Of a stretch of DNA of 64,000 bases, positions 17,768 through 28,590 are shown in pieces. The translations under genes were made by a program, and so were the position numbers. The stretch lies in contig NZ_MOWR01000004.1 of assembly GCF_001937065.1 (NCBI RefSeq), positions 153,435 through 217,434 on the forward strand. Direction: 5' to 3'. Positions within the stretch are counted from its first letter, which is position 1. Every line of letters begins with the position of its first letter. This DNA comes from Streptococcus sp. 'caviae'. GTDB lineage: Bacteria; Bacillota; Bacilli; Lactobacillales; Streptococcaceae. Below the pieces are notes generated by a model. It had not been told where the DNA came from and did not search any database. It was given only the letters and a program-made list of their open reading frames with translations.

Positions 17768-19123
17768 CTAAAAGAGTGTGTTTAAGATTAGCTGCAAGTT
17801 GAGGATTGTCAGTAAAACAGCCACTCCATACGCGAGATAGGTATTCCATTTGGCGTTGACAAAGTCCCCCATGATTTTTTTCTGGGAGGTAAAGTAGACC
17901 AAAGGAAAGATAGAAAAGGGCAGGGCGACAGACAGGAAAACCTGCGAGTAAACGATGAGCTGGTCTAAAACCTTTTCCTGACTGCCATAAATGATGGCAG
18001 CAATTAAGACAGGAAGCAGGGCTAATAGACGCGTCACCAGACGAATGAGCCATTGGGGCATTTTTAAATGCAGGAATCCTTCCATTACAATCTGACCTGT
18101 AAGTGTTCCGGTAATGGTTGAATTTTGACCGCTGGCTAAAAGAGCAATGGCAAACAATGTTGACAGAAAGGAACTGGCAACCGCTCCGGCAATGCTGTGA
18201 TCAGCAAGAGCGTTGTACATTTGTGCAAAGGCACTGATTTCACTGGCATGCCCATAGAACAGCGATGCTCCGAGAATCAGCAGGAGAGAATTAACAATAA
18301 AGGCCAGGCTTAGCTGAATGTTGGAGTCCCAAGTCATGAATTTTACAGCCTGCTGAATGGAAGATTTTTCTTTGTAGTCCACCCGGCGCGTCTGTGAGAT
18401 GGATGAGTGGAGGTAGAGGTTGTGCGGCATAACAGTAGCACCAATAATGCCTAGAGCCAGAGTCAGTCTGCTGTTGTCAGCAGTTCTGGACAGATCAAAG
18501 ATGGAAGTGCTGGGCAGATAGCCTTTGAAAATACCAGCTGCACTGGGATGAGAAATAAAAACGAGATAGGCAAAAATAAGCAGAATCGTCAAAATTAAGG
18601 TTGAGACAATCGCTTCAATCTTTCTAAAGCCTAATTTCATAATGGACAGAAGCAAAAAAACATCTAAGATAGTAATGAAAATTGAAAACAGCAGCGGCCA
18701 GCCAAATAAGAGGTGCAGGGCAATACCTGAACCGATGACTTCTGCTAAGTCAGTAGCCATCAGAGCCAATTCGATAATGACAAATAAAAGGTAGCGCAGT
18801 CCTGTGGGAAGGTGGGCTGCTGTTGCCTGTGCTAAGTCTTGACGTGTCACAATGCCTAATTTTCCAGCCATTTGCTGCAGCTGCATGGCGATAAGGGAGG
18901 AGATCAGAACAACCGATAAAAGCAGGTATTTATAACTGGCTCCGCCGACAACGCTGGTAATCCAGTTGCCGGGATCCATATAGCCGACCGCAACAAGGGC
19001 TCCCGGTCCTAAAAAAGCCCTTAGAGTTGCCCAAAAAGAAGCATTTTTAGGCACTTTAACACTTTGATTGACTTCGCTGAGGGACTTTTTCTTAGGAACT
19101 GTAGAAGACGAATGAGTTTCCAT
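17768..19123 (-). CDS. mntH: Nramp-type Mn2+/H+ symporter MntH
   Basis: A 451-residue Nramp transporter importing manganese (and iron) with protons. The metal-binding motif DPGNW is at about residues 50-55 and the second, MPHN, at about residue 230; eleven hydrophobic segments are visible. The hydrophilic N-terminus of about 30 residues is ordinary. A purine-rich AGAGA precedes ATG 19123. Monocistronic. Manganese export by the ATPase at 60155 makes this window carry both sides of Mn homeostasis. Confidence 0.95.
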   Translation of the reverse strand: METHSSSTVPKKKSLSEVNQSVKVPKNASFWATLRAFLGPGALVAVGYMDPGNWITSVVGGASYKYLLLSVVLISSLIAMQLQQMAGKLGIVTRQDLAQATAAHLPTGLRYLLFVIIELALMATDLAEVIGSGIALHLLFGWPLLFSIFITILDVFLLLSIMKLGFRKIEAIVSTLILTILLIFAYLVFISHPSAAGIFKGYLPSTSIFDLSRTADNSRLTLALGIIGATVMPHNLYLHSSISQTRRVDYKEKSSIQQAVKFMTWDSNIQLSLAFIVNSLLLILGASLFYGHASEISAFAQMYNALADHSIAGAVASSFLSTLFAIALLASGQNSTITGTLTGQIVMEGFLHLKMPQWLIRLVTRLLALLPVLIAAIIYGSQEKVLDQLIVYSQVFLSVALPFSIFPLVYFTSQKKIMGDFVNAKWNTYLAYGVAVLLTILNLQLILNTLF

Positions 19124-19333
19124 TTGAAAATCTCTTTTCTAATTACTTTTATCTCAAGTATAGCACAAAAATTCTAAAAGGTTAAGGATAACAAAGTAAA
19201 AAATTAGGTATGCTTTATTTAATAAAAATAAAAAATTTGGATAACTCTGAACGGATTGCCCAAGCCGAACATAAAAGCTCAAGGCTGTACCCGCTGTTCA
19301 CAGTTTCCAAACTCATTTAAATGAGTGTCATGG

Positions 19334-19477
19334 CTAGTCTTTGTTCTGATCTAAAACATCCCTGATGCCAATGAGGATAAAGACGATACCGAGTAGCAAA
19401 AAGATGTGATGCTGTTGCAAGAGACCATAAGCTATAAAAATAGCAGCCGATAAAAAAGAAATGTAATATTTTTTCAT
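19334..19477 (-). CDS. Small hydrophobic protein (47 residues)
   Basis: Open frame from ATG 19477 reading MKKYYISFLSAAIFIAYG and then LLLGIVFILIGIRDVLDQ, ending at TAG 19334. Two membrane segments separated by a short polar turn, with a basic start and acidic end, is a normal layout for a small membrane protein. There is no good ribosome site in front, which lowers confidence. Function unknown. It is leftward, downstream of nothing obvious, 210 bases from mntH. Confidence 0.5.
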   Translation of the reverse strand: MKKYYISFLSAAIFIAYGLLQQHHIFLLLGIVFILIGIRDVLDQNKD

Positions 19478-20021
19478 GTTAATAATTCATTGGCCAAGAA
19501 GCGGGAAACCAAAAGTCCTTTCTTTAAGAGTCAGTATTAAAAAATTCCGATTTCATTCTACCATGAAAAGCCATCAGAAGCCAGCAATTAGAAATAAGAC
19601 GTGTCTTGCAATATTAGCAAAAAATCAGACTAAGAAGTCCAGCCTGTTAACCAAGCTGGATTTTTAATGTGCCCAGCAACAGAAAAGAATGCCTGTATGG
19701 GTTTGATACAGCAGTTGATTATTAAAGAGAAACTATTTCAGCGTGAAGAGATAAAAACAATAAAAGGAGAGCAAATTATTTCTAGGATTATTCAAATCTC
19801 AGACAACTATTAAATATATTTATTTTAGTTTGTATAACTTTGGTGTACTGATGATTTGTATTAGCGATAAGCATTTACAATTTGGTTTTTATCAAGAAAT
19901 TTGTACCATGTTGATATAGTAAGAATCAGGGGCGTGAGCAAAATATTTGAAAGGCAGATTCGATTTTGTTAAACTGATTGCAATCAATCGATTGAACGAA
20001 ATTGTTCATAAGGAGGTTACA
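19478..20021. other. Gene-poor gap of 544 bases
   Basis: AT-rich. It holds a rightward hairpin with T-run at 19637-19665 (AGTCCAGC / GCTGGATTTTT), the candidate promoter of the stress operon (TGATATAGT near 19913, an extended -10), and a near-palindrome TACAATTT...AAATTTGTA at about 19875-19906. The open frame at 19476-19667 has no family-like content. This may be a decayed region. Confidence 0.6.
19984..19995. promoter_or_regulatory. Candidate MarR operator
   Basis: Perfect 12-bp palindrome TCAATCGATTGA, 27 bases before the TTG start of the MarR gene and inside its leader, placed where an autoregulator would bind. Confidence 0.4.
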
Positions 20022-20504
20022 TTGAGACAAACACAGGAAATAATAAGTGAAAAGCCCCAAGAGCAGCCACCATCTCTGCTTTTAGAACACAACCTCTGCT
20101 TTTCTTTGTACGCAGCTTCGAGAGAATTTATCAACCGTTACACGCCTTTGTTGGCCGACATCGGACTGACCTACACACAGTATGTGGTTATGATGGTTCT
20201 CTGGGAAGAGCACAGCATTGTCACCCGTGAGCTGCGTGATAGGGTCTTCCTAGACAGTGGCACTCTGACACCCGTACTAAAAAAATTAGAGGAAAAAGGG
20301 TTCGTTACTAAGGAGCGCTCACAAGCGGATGCCCGTGACTTGATTGTCACCCTCACCCAAGAAGGCGTAAATCTAAAGCAAGCCGCTCTGGCTGTTCAAG
20401 CTGAGATTGCCAAAAACTTCAAAGGCAGTTCAGACAATGAGATGCTTTTACAGTTGCTCCAAGAACTGATGGCGACATTCCGACAAGAACGAAAGAGGAG
20501 ATAA
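20022..20504 (+). CDS. MarR-family regulator of the OhrR (redox-sensing) type
   Basis: A 160-residue winged-helix repressor. The frame is open upstream to 19947, but AAGGAGG lies 6 bases before TTG 20022, so TTG is the start. Cys26 in NLCFSLYAASR sits where OhrR proteins have their peroxide-sensing cysteine, and the TYTQYVVMMVLWEE and LDSGTLTPVLKKLEEKGF segments match that subfamily. It heads an operon with two methionine sulfoxide reductases and a disulfide reductase, so it probably derepresses them on thiol oxidation. Next gene begins 6 bases later. Confidence 0.88.
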   Translation: MRQTQEIISEKPQEQPPSLLLEHNLCFSLYAASREFINRYTPLLADIGLTYTQYVVMMVLWEEHSIVTRELRDRVFLDSGTLTPVLKKLEEKGFVTKERSQADARDLIVTLTQEGVNLKQAALAVQAEIAKNFKGSSDNEMLLQLLQELMATFRQERKRR

Positions 20505-20510
20505 GTTACT

Positions 20511-20870
20511 ATGACAAAAATCGTTTATGCAAGCCGTACAGGCCATGTCGAGAAAATCGTGAACCAACTGGGTGTGACAGATGCCTTGAAAATCGAAACA
20601 GGCAAAGAAACACTTGACGGGGACTATGTGATTTTCACGTATTCTACAGGACAGGGTAAAACGCCCAAGGTTGTTGAGCAGTTTTTAGCGCATAATCCGG
20701 GTGTCAAAGCTGTTGTTGGGAGTGGTTCCATGGCAAAGCATGCTGAGACTTTCAATTTTGGCGCAGAAAACATTGCCAAGGCCTACAAGGTACCAATCTT
20801 AGCCAAGTTAGACGGCGTGGGAACATCTCAAGAGATTGCAGACTTAGCTAAGCGCTTAGAAAATTTGTAA
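20511..20870 (+). CDS. NrdI-like flavodoxin
   Basis: A 119-residue flavodoxin-fold protein. The FMN phosphate loop ASRTGHVEK, the YSTGQGKTP loop and VPILAKLDGVGTSQEI resemble B. subtilis YmaA/NrdI. NrdI normally activates the dimanganese class Ib ribonucleotide reductase NrdF, but no nrdE or nrdF is near; here it is embedded in a redox-repair operon, so it may act as an electron carrier for another partner. Real NrdI function is therefore uncertain. Confidence 0.8.
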   Translation: MTKIVYASRTGHVEKIVNQLGVTDALKIETGKETLDGDYVIFTYSTGQGKTPKVVEQFLAHNPGVKAVVGSGSMAKHAETFNFGAENIAKAYKVPILAKLDGVGTSQEIADLAKRLENL

Positions 20871-20909
20871 CCAAAACAGAATTTTACCAGATAAAAAGGA
20901 GAACTCATT

Positions 20910-21218
20910 ATGACCATCGTACAAACAGCCGTATTTACCGTAGACAAAGACTACCAAGAAGCTTTTCTTGAAAAAATCAAACGCGATGTTGCTTCCCTCA
21001 AAGCGTGGCCAGGCAATTTGGCAGCTGAAGGCTGGCAAGGTGAAGACAAGGGAGATAGCATCGAATTTATCCTGCTCTCAAAATGGAATTATAAAACTGA
21101 TTTTGAGGCGTGGTTGAATCGCCCGGGTCACAAAGAAGGGCACTCAGACCCAAAAACACAGGAGGTTCGCAAACATGTCTCACGCAAGGTGAGCACCTAT
21201 AAAGTCTTGGCTGACTAA
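20910..21218 (+). CDS. Antibiotic-biosynthesis-monooxygenase (ABM) domain protein
   Basis: A 102-residue single ABM-fold protein: TVDKDYQEAFLEKIKRD, a central GWQGEDKGDSIEFILLSKW strand pair, and a C-terminal WLNRPGHKEGH. The fold includes heme-degrading IsdG/HmoA and quinone monooxygenases; a conserved His in the last motif is present but no function can be assigned. Starts with GGAG before ATG 20910, 39 bases after the flavodoxin gene. Confidence 0.8.
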   Translation: MTIVQTAVFTVDKDYQEAFLEKIKRDVASLKAWPGNLAAEGWQGEDKGDSIEFILLSKWNYKTDFEAWLNRPGHKEGHSDPKTQEVRKHVSRKVSTYKVLAD

Positions 21219-21240
21219 ACAAAGAAATAGGAGAAAAAAT

Positions 21241-22590
21241 ATGAACTATGATGTGATTTTTATTGGAAGCGGTCATGCCAACAACCACGGTGCCCGTCTG
21301 CTGGCTGCGACAGGAAAAAAAGTGGCCATGATTGAAGTAGACAAATTTGGCGGTGTCTGTACCAACTATGGCTGCGATGCCAAAATTCTCTTAGATGGTC
21401 CCTTTGAGTATGTAGATGGGCTGAACAACTACCAAGATTTGGGCTTGAAAGCGGATGTGCAGATTGATTGGGCAGCCATGATGGCTCATAAGCGCAAAAC
21501 TCTGGCTGGCTTTCAAGAGGTATTTCCTCCCATGTTCCAAAGCTTGGGAATTGACATTATCAACGGACGTGGAACTATCGTTGATAGCCACACGGTCGCT
21601 GTCGGAGACCAACACTACACGGCTGACTACATCGTCATCGGGACCGGTGCCCGCAATGCTAAGCTTAATATTCCGGGCAAAGAGTTCACACAAGGCAGTA
21701 CTGAATTTTTAGATTTGGATGCTTTGCCTGAACACATGATTGTCATTGGTGCAGGTATTATCGGAATGGAATTTGCCTCGATGGTTTTGCTGGCAGGCAA
21801 GAAAGTGACCTTCTTTGAATATGCTGAGCGTCCTTTGCTGGCTTATCCAGAACAATATGTCCAAAAAATCGTGGCTAAATTTGAGGCTCAAGGCGCAGTT
21901 TTCCACTTTGGTCAAGGTGTTTTCCAAGTTGAAAAAGTGGACGATGGTTTGCGTGTAGCGACAGCTGAAGGTCTTTCAGCGACAGGCGATTTCGTGCTGG
22001 ATGCGACAGGACGTATCGCTAATATTGAAAACCTAGGCTTGGAAAATCTTGGTATCGAAGCCAGCCCACGTGGTATCAAGGTGGATGACCACATGCGTAC
22101 CGCTGTGCCAAATATCTACGCCTCAGGTGACGTTGTTGACAAGACTATTCCCAAATTAACACCGACAGCCGAGTTTGAATCCAACTATATCGGCCGTGAT
22201 ATTTTAAATCCTGACGGACCAGCCATCACCTATCCTGTCATCCCTAACCTTGTCTTTACTCTGTCACGCATTGGGCAAGTCGGTGTCACTATTGACCAAG
22301 CAAAAGCCCATCCTGACCAATACAAATTGGTCGAAATCCCATGGGGAGAACAGCACGACTGGGTCAACAACCATGAGCTGGACGCTGAGTTAGCGCTGAT
22401 TTTTGACAGGGAAGATTATCTGGTGGGTGCAGCTGCGATTTCCAGCCAAGCTGGCACTTGGTTGGATTGGCTGACTCCGATCATTGAGAAAAAGATGACC
22501 GCGCAGGACCTTAATAGCATGGTGATGTCCTTTCCTACCCAGACCTATGTGCTCTGGTCAACCTTAACACCGCTTTTAAGAGCGCAATAA
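21241..22590 (+). CDS. FAD-dependent pyridine nucleotide-disulfide oxidoreductase
   Basis: A 449-residue flavoprotein of the glutathione/mercuric/lipoamide reductase family. FAD-binding [10 protein letters not shown] at residues 9-18, redox disulfide C40-TNYG-C45, NAD(P) motif [11 protein letters not shown] and the second FAD motif IYASGD are present. In typical members the C-terminal interface has a His-Glu pair in HxHPTxxE; here the aligned stretch is [10 protein letters not shown], so both are replaced. The enzyme may therefore not reduce glutathione-like disulfides by the standard route. Its neighbours point to a role in oxidative-stress repair. Confidence 0.88.
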   Translation: MNYDVIFIGSGHANNHGARLLAATGKKVAMIEVDKFGGVCTNYGCDAKILLDGPFEYVDGLNNYQDLGLKADVQIDWAAMMAHKRKTLAGFQEVFPPMFQSLGIDIINGRGTIVDSHTVAVGDQHYTADYIVIGTGARNAKLNIPGKEFTQGSTEFLDLDALPEHMIVIGAGIIGMEFASMVLLAGKKVTFFEYAERPLLAYPEQYVQKIVAKFEAQGAVFHFGQGVFQVEKVDDGLRVATAEGLSATGDFVLDATGRIANIENLGLENLGIEASPRGIKVDDHMRTAVPNIYASGDVVDKTIPKLTPTAEFESNYIGRDILNPDGPAITYPVIPNLVFTLSRIGQVGVTIDQAKAHPDQYKLVEIPWGEQHDWVNNHELDAELALIFDREDYLVGAAAISSQAGTWLDWLTPIIEKKMTAQDLNSMVMSFPTQTYVLWSTLTPLLRAQ

Positions 22591-22643
22591 CTGATAAAAC
22601 ATTCACTCTCATTATCTGTAAACAATCACAAGGAGGTTGTCAC

Positions 22644-23081
22644 ATGACAGAAGAATCAAAAGAAGCATTACGCAAGCGTATCGGCGATTTGGCCTATGAG
22701 GTTACACAGAAGGCCGCAACTGAGCGTGCTTTTACAGGGGAATACGACGAGTTCTTTGAGAAGGGCATTTACGTTGATATCGTGAGTGGCGAGCCTTTGT
22801 TCTCATCCACCGACAAATATAACTCGGGCTGCGGTTGGCCGGCCTTCACCAAACCCATTGACAGCCATCGGGTGACCGACCACGAAGACCGTTCTTTCGG
22901 TATGCGTCGTATCGAAGTTCGCAGCAAGGAAGCTGATTCGCACTTGGGACATGTCTTTAACGACGGTCCACTTGACCGCGGCGGTCTGCGCTATTGCATT
23001 AATTCTGCTGCGCTCAAGTTTATTCCTTATGAAGAGATGGAAAAAGAAGGTTACGCAGATTATATGGCTGTCGTTGAGTAA
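22644..23081 (+). CDS. msrB: Peptide methionine (R)-S-oxide reductase MsrB
   Basis: A 145-residue MsrB that reduces the R-epimer of methionine sulfoxide in proteins. [20 protein letters not shown] and the catalytic-Cys motif RYCINSAAL are in order. The paired CxxC zinc motifs found in many MsrB proteins are absent, so it is a zinc-free form. AAGGAGG precedes ATG 22644. msrA follows 28 bases later; the two are separate genes rather than the fused MsrAB seen in several streptococci. Confidence 0.95.
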   Translation: MTEESKEALRKRIGDLAYEVTQKAATERAFTGEYDEFFEKGIYVDIVSGEPLFSSTDKYNSGCGWPAFTKPIDSHRVTDHEDRSFGMRRIEVRSKEADSHLGHVFNDGPLDRGGLRYCINSAALKFIPYEEMEKEGYADYMAVVE

Positions 23082-23109
23082 GCACTTAGTATGGAAATGG
23101 AGGAAGTAT

Positions 23110-23610
23110 ATGAAAACAATTTATCTAGCAGGAGGCTGCTTTTGGGGTGTTGAAGGTTACTTTGACTTGATTGACGGTGTTGTGGAGACTCGTGTGGGCT
23201 ATGCTAATGGTCAATCTGAAGTGACGTCTTATGCTTTGATTGATGCCACAGATCATGCGGAAACTGTCGCTGTCACATACGACCCGGAACGTATCACACT
23301 GCGTGAGCTGCTCCAGCATTATTTCCGCATTATTAACCCTTTCTCCATCAATCGTCAAGGCAATGATAGCGGCCGTCAATATCGCACAGGTATTTATTAC
23401 ACGGATGAGAGTGACAAGGTGATTGCGCAAGAAATGATGCAAGCCGTCAGTCAAAAAAACGATGGCCGTCCTCTGGCTGTTGAGTTAGAACCCTTACGTC
23501 ACTTTATAGATGCTGAGGACTATCACCAAGATTACCTCAAGAAAAATCCCAACGGCTACTGCCATATTGATTTATCCTTAGCCAAAGTCCCTATTGCAAA
23601 GGGTGAATAA
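23110..23610 (+). CDS. msrA: Peptide methionine (S)-S-oxide reductase MsrA
   Basis: A 166-residue MsrA. The catalytic motif GGCFWG is at residues 8-13, followed by [14 protein letters not shown] and [15 protein letters not shown], all standard. ATG 23110 follows GGAGGAAG; an open frame further upstream overlaps msrB and is not used. Last gene of the redox operon, with a strong terminator 115 bases downstream. Confidence 0.95.
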   Translation: MKTIYLAGGCFWGVEGYFDLIDGVVETRVGYANGQSEVTSYALIDATDHAETVAVTYDPERITLRELLQHYFRIINPFSINRQGNDSGRQYRTGIYYTDESDKVIAQEMMQAVSQKNDGRPLAVELEPLRHFIDAEDYHQDYLKKNPNGYCHIDLSLAKVPIAKGE

Positions 23611-23725
23611 AGACTGGTTTGCTAGTTACTAACTAAAAACTAATTAAAACCCAGCATCTACGAGAATCTAATTAGTTTAAGGATTTTTAAAAATATCAAA
23701 GTCATTAGATTTGAATCATTCAAAA

Positions 23726-23784
23726 AACCGAACATCTTCCTCAGATACCAAATCTGAATAGAAGGTGTTCGGTTTGTTTTTATT
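23726..23784. terminator. Bidirectional terminator between msrA and lysS
   Basis: AACCGAACATCTTC pairs with GAAGGTGTTCGGTT, with an inner TCAGAT/ATCTGA stem in the loop; T-runs follow on both strands. Confidence 0.85.
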
Positions 23785-23872
23785 TACCATTTTTTCAAGG
23801 TATAAAAATTTGGTGCTAAGTTTAGGCAAGTTGTGGTTACAAATCCCGCAAAAACAACGTTTTGAGATCCGA

Positions 23873-25384
<1,512 letters not shown>

Positions 25385-25499
25385 CTATTTATTTTACCAT
25401 AAAATAAGGACATGTGATATAGGAAAATCTGCGAAAATGCTTTGCTGGAGAGAAAGAGGGTTAAAGAATCGATTTGCTTGTGAAAAATTTTAAAATCAG

Positions 25500-25529
25500 T
25501 TGACAGCAAGGCAACAGAAAGAATATAAT
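25500..25529 (+). promoter_or_regulatory. Strong sigma-A promoter of the LysM gene
   Basis: TTGACA at 25500-25505, 18-base spacer, TATAAT at 25524-25529. The predicted leader is about 90 bases. Confidence 0.85.
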
Positions 25530-25545
25530 AGGCGTAAAGAAACAG

Positions 25546-25600
25546 TAACATTTTTGCAAACTAATGTTAATTTTTTAATTTAACCATCATCAATGGTTAA
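25546..25600 (+). promoter_or_regulatory. Two dyads in the LysM gene leader
   Basis: TAACATT...AATGTTA (25546-25569) and TTAACCAT-catca-ATGGTTAA (25580-25600). The second forms a hairpin ending 11 bases before the GGGAGG ribosome site. Either a transcription-factor site or a leader stem that affects translation or mRNA stability. Confidence 0.45.
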
Positions 25601-25625
25601 TGGCGGATTTCTGGGAGGATGACCA

Positions 25626-26867
25626 ATGAAAAAGAAACAGCTTTTTAGCAGTGCTATGATGCTGGGTGCTCTTGTCTTGCCGATGCTTGTGCAAGCAAAA
25701 GCAGCAGCAAATGATTTTTATGCTGATCAAACCAATGCTCAGCGTGCTGATATTACCAATTGGGTTGCCAGCACTCCGGATCAGATCAGCAGCAATATAT
25801 CATCTCAAAATATTAATTTGAATCACTTAAACGGTGAACGTTACATTATTCAGTGGGGTGATACTCTTTGGGGAATTTCGCAGGCAACTGGTATTTCTAT
25901 CCAAAAGCTCGCCTATGACAATAACATTGCCAATGTAGATTTGATTTATGCAGGGGACGTACTTATTCTGAACCGCGATGGCAAGGTGCCTGCATCTTAT
26001 ACCTATAAAGGAAGCGGACGCTATTGTGCCCATACCTCAATCAATATTAATTTCTACAGCGATAATGATACTGTGATTATTGTTAACAACACCTCTTATT
26101 ATGAAGATAATCATATTGAGCACAATTATCCTGCTATTGATGATCAAGACGACAGTTCATCATCTTCTGATAAAATGACTAAAGAGAGTACAGATCGTTC
26201 TTCAAATGAAGATGACACCGATCAATCAAGTACTGATACTAAAAAGAAGACTAAGCCAAAAGCTAAAGAAAAAACATTAGAGACTGAAGTTTATCAGGAT
26301 ACTGTCCAAGACGAAATGAATAAACTTATGATGGAAGAATCGTCCAAAAAAATCAGCTTTATCTCCCATGATGAGGAAGAAAAATCAGATGACGTTCAAG
26401 TCGAAGATTTGGAAAAAGAAAGCTTATACCAACAGGCTCAAACCATTGAGGTAAACAGCACTGCTCAAACACAAAAAGCGGCTAAAGAAGCTGCCAAAGC
26501 TATTTACGAACAATTAAAGAATGACGGCCATCTGCAAGACTTGATGGATGCTCAGGCGGTCCAGCTGGATGTTTCGGCTGAAAGTAAAACGGAACTCAGC
26601 TTCAATCTAAGCCTTTATAATAAGCCTGAGGAAACAGAGCCAAGCGACACTTCCAGCGATGATGAAAGTGATGTTCCAAATGCAGATACTGATAGAAGCA
26701 GCAGTGATACAGCGGATAGTAATAGCAACGATAACAGCGATGCTGCGGATACTCCGTATAATAATGATACGGATGACTATACAACAGCAGCAGAGCCTTA
26801 TGAGGAAGAAGACACGACAGAGGCTGTAACAGAAGCGGCTGACGAGTCCTATGATAATCTAGAATAG
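25626..26867 (+). CDS. Secreted LysM-domain protein with acidic low-complexity regions
   Basis: A 413-residue exported protein. A signal peptide (KKKQLF, hydrophobic core, cut after VQA-KA near residue 26) is followed by one LysM domain at about residues 72-116 (YIIQWGDTLWGISQATG ... IYAGDVLILN), then long Asp/Ser/Glu/Thr-rich stretches and a C-terminal half with no catalytic domain I can recognise. LysM binds peptidoglycan, so it should stay at the wall. No LPXTG anchor. Resembles streptococcal wall-associated LysM proteins of unknown enzymatic activity. It is followed 11 bases later by a small membrane-anchored protein, apparently in one operon. Confidence 0.85.
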   Translation: MKKKQLFSSAMMLGALVLPMLVQAKAAANDFYADQTNAQRADITNWVASTPDQISSNISSQNINLNHLNGERYIIQWGDTLWGISQATGISIQKLAYDNNIANVDLIYAGDVLILNRDGKVPASYTYKGSGRYCAHTSININFYSDNDTVIIVNNTSYYEDNHIEHNYPAIDDQDDSSSSSDKMTKESTDRSSNEDDTDQSSTDTKKKTKPKAKEKTLETEVYQDTVQDEMNKLMMEESSKKISFISHDEEEKSDDVQVEDLEKESLYQQAQTIEVNSTAQTQKAAKEAAKAIYEQLKNDGHLQDLMDAQAVQLDVSAESKTELSFNLSLYNKPEETEPSDTSSDDESDVPNADTDRSSSDTADSNSNDNSDAADTPYNNDTDDYTTAAEPYEEEDTTEAVTEAADESYDNLE

Positions 26868-26878
26868 TGAGGGAAATA

Positions 26879-27361
26879 ATGACTAAACGCAAGCTCATAA
26901 CTATTATTGCTGCAGCTCTTCTTGCTCTTATCGTTATCGGCGGCGGATTTTATTACTATGCCAGCCATCATGTAGCGAAAATGATTCCGGGGCATGCCTA
27001 TAAATATTCAAGTGTCCTTAAAGGAGAGAAAAATGACCGTGTAATGTATGTTGCTTTTTCCGGCACTAGTGATAAAGCCATTGTTACGCGAAATAAAGCA
27101 GCTGCTTTAAAAGCTGCCCAGAGCGACAGGCAGTTTGAAAAAGTTTATAAGGATCAAAGTACAAGTGCATCTTGGAAATATAAGGCAAACGGCAATAGAG
27201 TGACTTTAGGAAAAGTCGAAGATAACAAGCTGTCTCAGTGGCAGTATAACAGCGTATTAGCTTTTGGCAAGCACTTCACTTCAGGCAGTTTTACTTATCA
27301 GATTTCCGAAGCCGGTCAAGGGCAAGTAAAGCAAAAGATGCGCTTTGAACAAATTGATTAG
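26879..27361 (+). CDS. Membrane-anchored extracellular protein, unknown function
   Basis: A 160-residue protein with a KRK start and one hydrophobic helix (residues 6-28), then an extracellular domain rich in Lys and Ser with no cysteines. The C-terminal part (YKANGNRVTLGKVEDNKLSQWQYN) looks like a small beta domain. No family recognised. ATG 26879 is chosen because GAGGG lies 7 bases before it; the earlier GTG at 26867 overlaps the previous stop codon. Probably co-functions with the LysM protein. Confidence 0.72.
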   Translation: MTKRKLITIIAAALLALIVIGGGFYYYASHHVAKMIPGHAYKYSSVLKGEKNDRVMYVAFSGTSDKAIVTRNKAAALKAAQSDRQFEKVYKDQSTSASWKYKANGNRVTLGKVEDNKLSQWQYNSVLAFGKHFTSGSFTYQISEAGQGQVKQKMRFEQID

Positions 27362-27417
27362 CAATCATGAAAAGAGAGATTTATTTTGCATTATTCTGAC
27401 TGTGAAATAAATCATTA

Positions 27418-27457
27418 AAGGGGCTTAGTTCTGCAAACAGCTGAACTAGGCCTTTTT
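27418..27457 (+). terminator. Terminator after the LysM operon
   Basis: GGCTTAGTTC pairs with GAACTAGGCC around an 11-base loop, then TTTTTAA. Confidence 0.8.
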
Positions 27458-27570
27458 AAGTGTCCGGAATTTTTAGACAGAAGAAAGCCTGCCGGTTTTT
27501 CTCCTTATTTCAGCTGAAGCTCTGCCAGAGGATGGCTGAGTGCAAAATGAAGGAATAGCTGACAAAGATT

Positions 27571-27599
27571 TTGAAAAAAGGCTGGAAAAATAGTATAAT
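27571..27599 (+). promoter_or_regulatory. Sigma-A promoter of the HAD gene
   Basis: TTGAAA (27571), 17-base spacer, TATAAT (27594). Confidence 0.75.
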
Positions 27600-27631
27600 T
27601 TTTTAGAATTAAGATTTAGAAAGAATGACTT

Positions 27632-28534
27632 ATGATTAGTGCTATTGTTTTTGATGTTGATGACACTATTTATGATCAGCAGGCGCCTTACCGAATTGCT
27701 GTGGAAAAATGTTTTCCTGATTTTGATATGACTCAGATCAATCAGGCTTACATCCGTTTTCGCCATTATTCGGACACAGGTTTTCCGCGGGTAATGGCTG
27801 GGGAATGGACCACGGAATACTTCCGTTTTTGGCGCTGTGAGCAGACCCTCTTAGAGTTTGGCTACCGGCAAATCAGCGAAGATGAGGGAAATCATTTTCA
27901 GGAAGTTTATGAACAGGAACTGGATCAGATTACTATGCTGGATGAAATGCGTCTGACACTGGATTTTCTGAAAGAAAAAAATATTCCCATGGGTGTTATC
28001 ACCAACGGTCCGACGGAACATCAGCTGAAAAAAGTGAAAAAGTTAGGGCTCTATGATTATGTTGCCCCTAAACGGGTGTTGGTCAGTCAGGCCACAGGCT
28101 TTCAAAAACCGCAGAAAGAAATCTTTAATTTGGCTGCTGAGCAGTTTGATATGAATCCTGATACGACTCTGTATGTGGGCGACTCTTATGATAATGATAT
28201 CATTGGTGCTCATAACAGCGGCTGGCATTCTATGTGGTTTAATCACCGGGGCCGCCGCTTAAAGGCCGGGACAAAGCCTGTTTTTGATTTGCAGATCGAT
28301 TCCTTTGAGCAGCTCTATGGGGCTGTGAAAGTTTTATTTGACCTGCCCAGCCACAAATTTATTTTTGACACAAATGACCGCAGCAATCCTGTCTTACAGC
28401 TGGGAATTAATAACGGTCTTATGATGGCTGCTGAACGACTATTAGAAAGCAATATCAGTATTGACAAGGTTGTTATTCTGCTTAGACTGGATAAGAACCA
28501 AGAAAAGGTGCTGCGTCTGAAATATGCTAAGTAG
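27632..28534 (+). CDS. HAD-superfamily hydrolase, YjjG/pyrimidine-nucleotidase-like, with C-terminal extension
   Basis: A 300-residue HAD phosphatase. Motif I FDVDDTIYD (Asp nucleophile at residues 8 and 10), motif II VITNG near residue 120, motif III Lys in FQKPQKEIF and motif IV YVGDSYDNDIIGA are intact. The first 230 residues match house-cleaning nucleotidases of the YjjG type; the last 70 residues (KFIFDTNDRSNPVLQLG...) are an extra segment found in streptococcal relatives. Substrate unproved. Confidence 0.85.
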   Translation: MISAIVFDVDDTIYDQQAPYRIAVEKCFPDFDMTQINQAYIRFRHYSDTGFPRVMAGEWTTEYFRFWRCEQTLLEFGYRQISEDEGNHFQEVYEQELDQITMLDEMRLTLDFLKEKNIPMGVITNGPTEHQLKKVKKLGLYDYVAPKRVLVSQATGFQKPQKEIFNLAAEQFDMNPDTTLYVGDSYDNDIIGAHNSGWHSMWFNHRGRRLKAGTKPVFDLQIDSFEQLYGAVKVLFDLPSHKFIFDTNDRSNPVLQLGINNGLMMAAERLLESNISIDKVVILLRLDKNQEKVLRLKYAK

Positions 28535-28590
28535 AGGCTGTTTAAGCATACAGTTTGCTTAGTATGAAATACAGTTTGATAAAACTAAAA

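Noticed and set aside
19476..19667. 63-codon rightward frame
   Set aside because: No ribosome site, basic low-content sequence, and a terminator hairpin lies inside it.
20511..20870. Ribonucleotide-reductase operon
   Set aside because: NrdI-like alone; no nrdE, nrdF or nrdH is present in the window.
25580..25600. Riboswitch before the LysM gene
   Set aside because: Only a simple hairpin is present; no conserved aptamer sequence or terminator follows.
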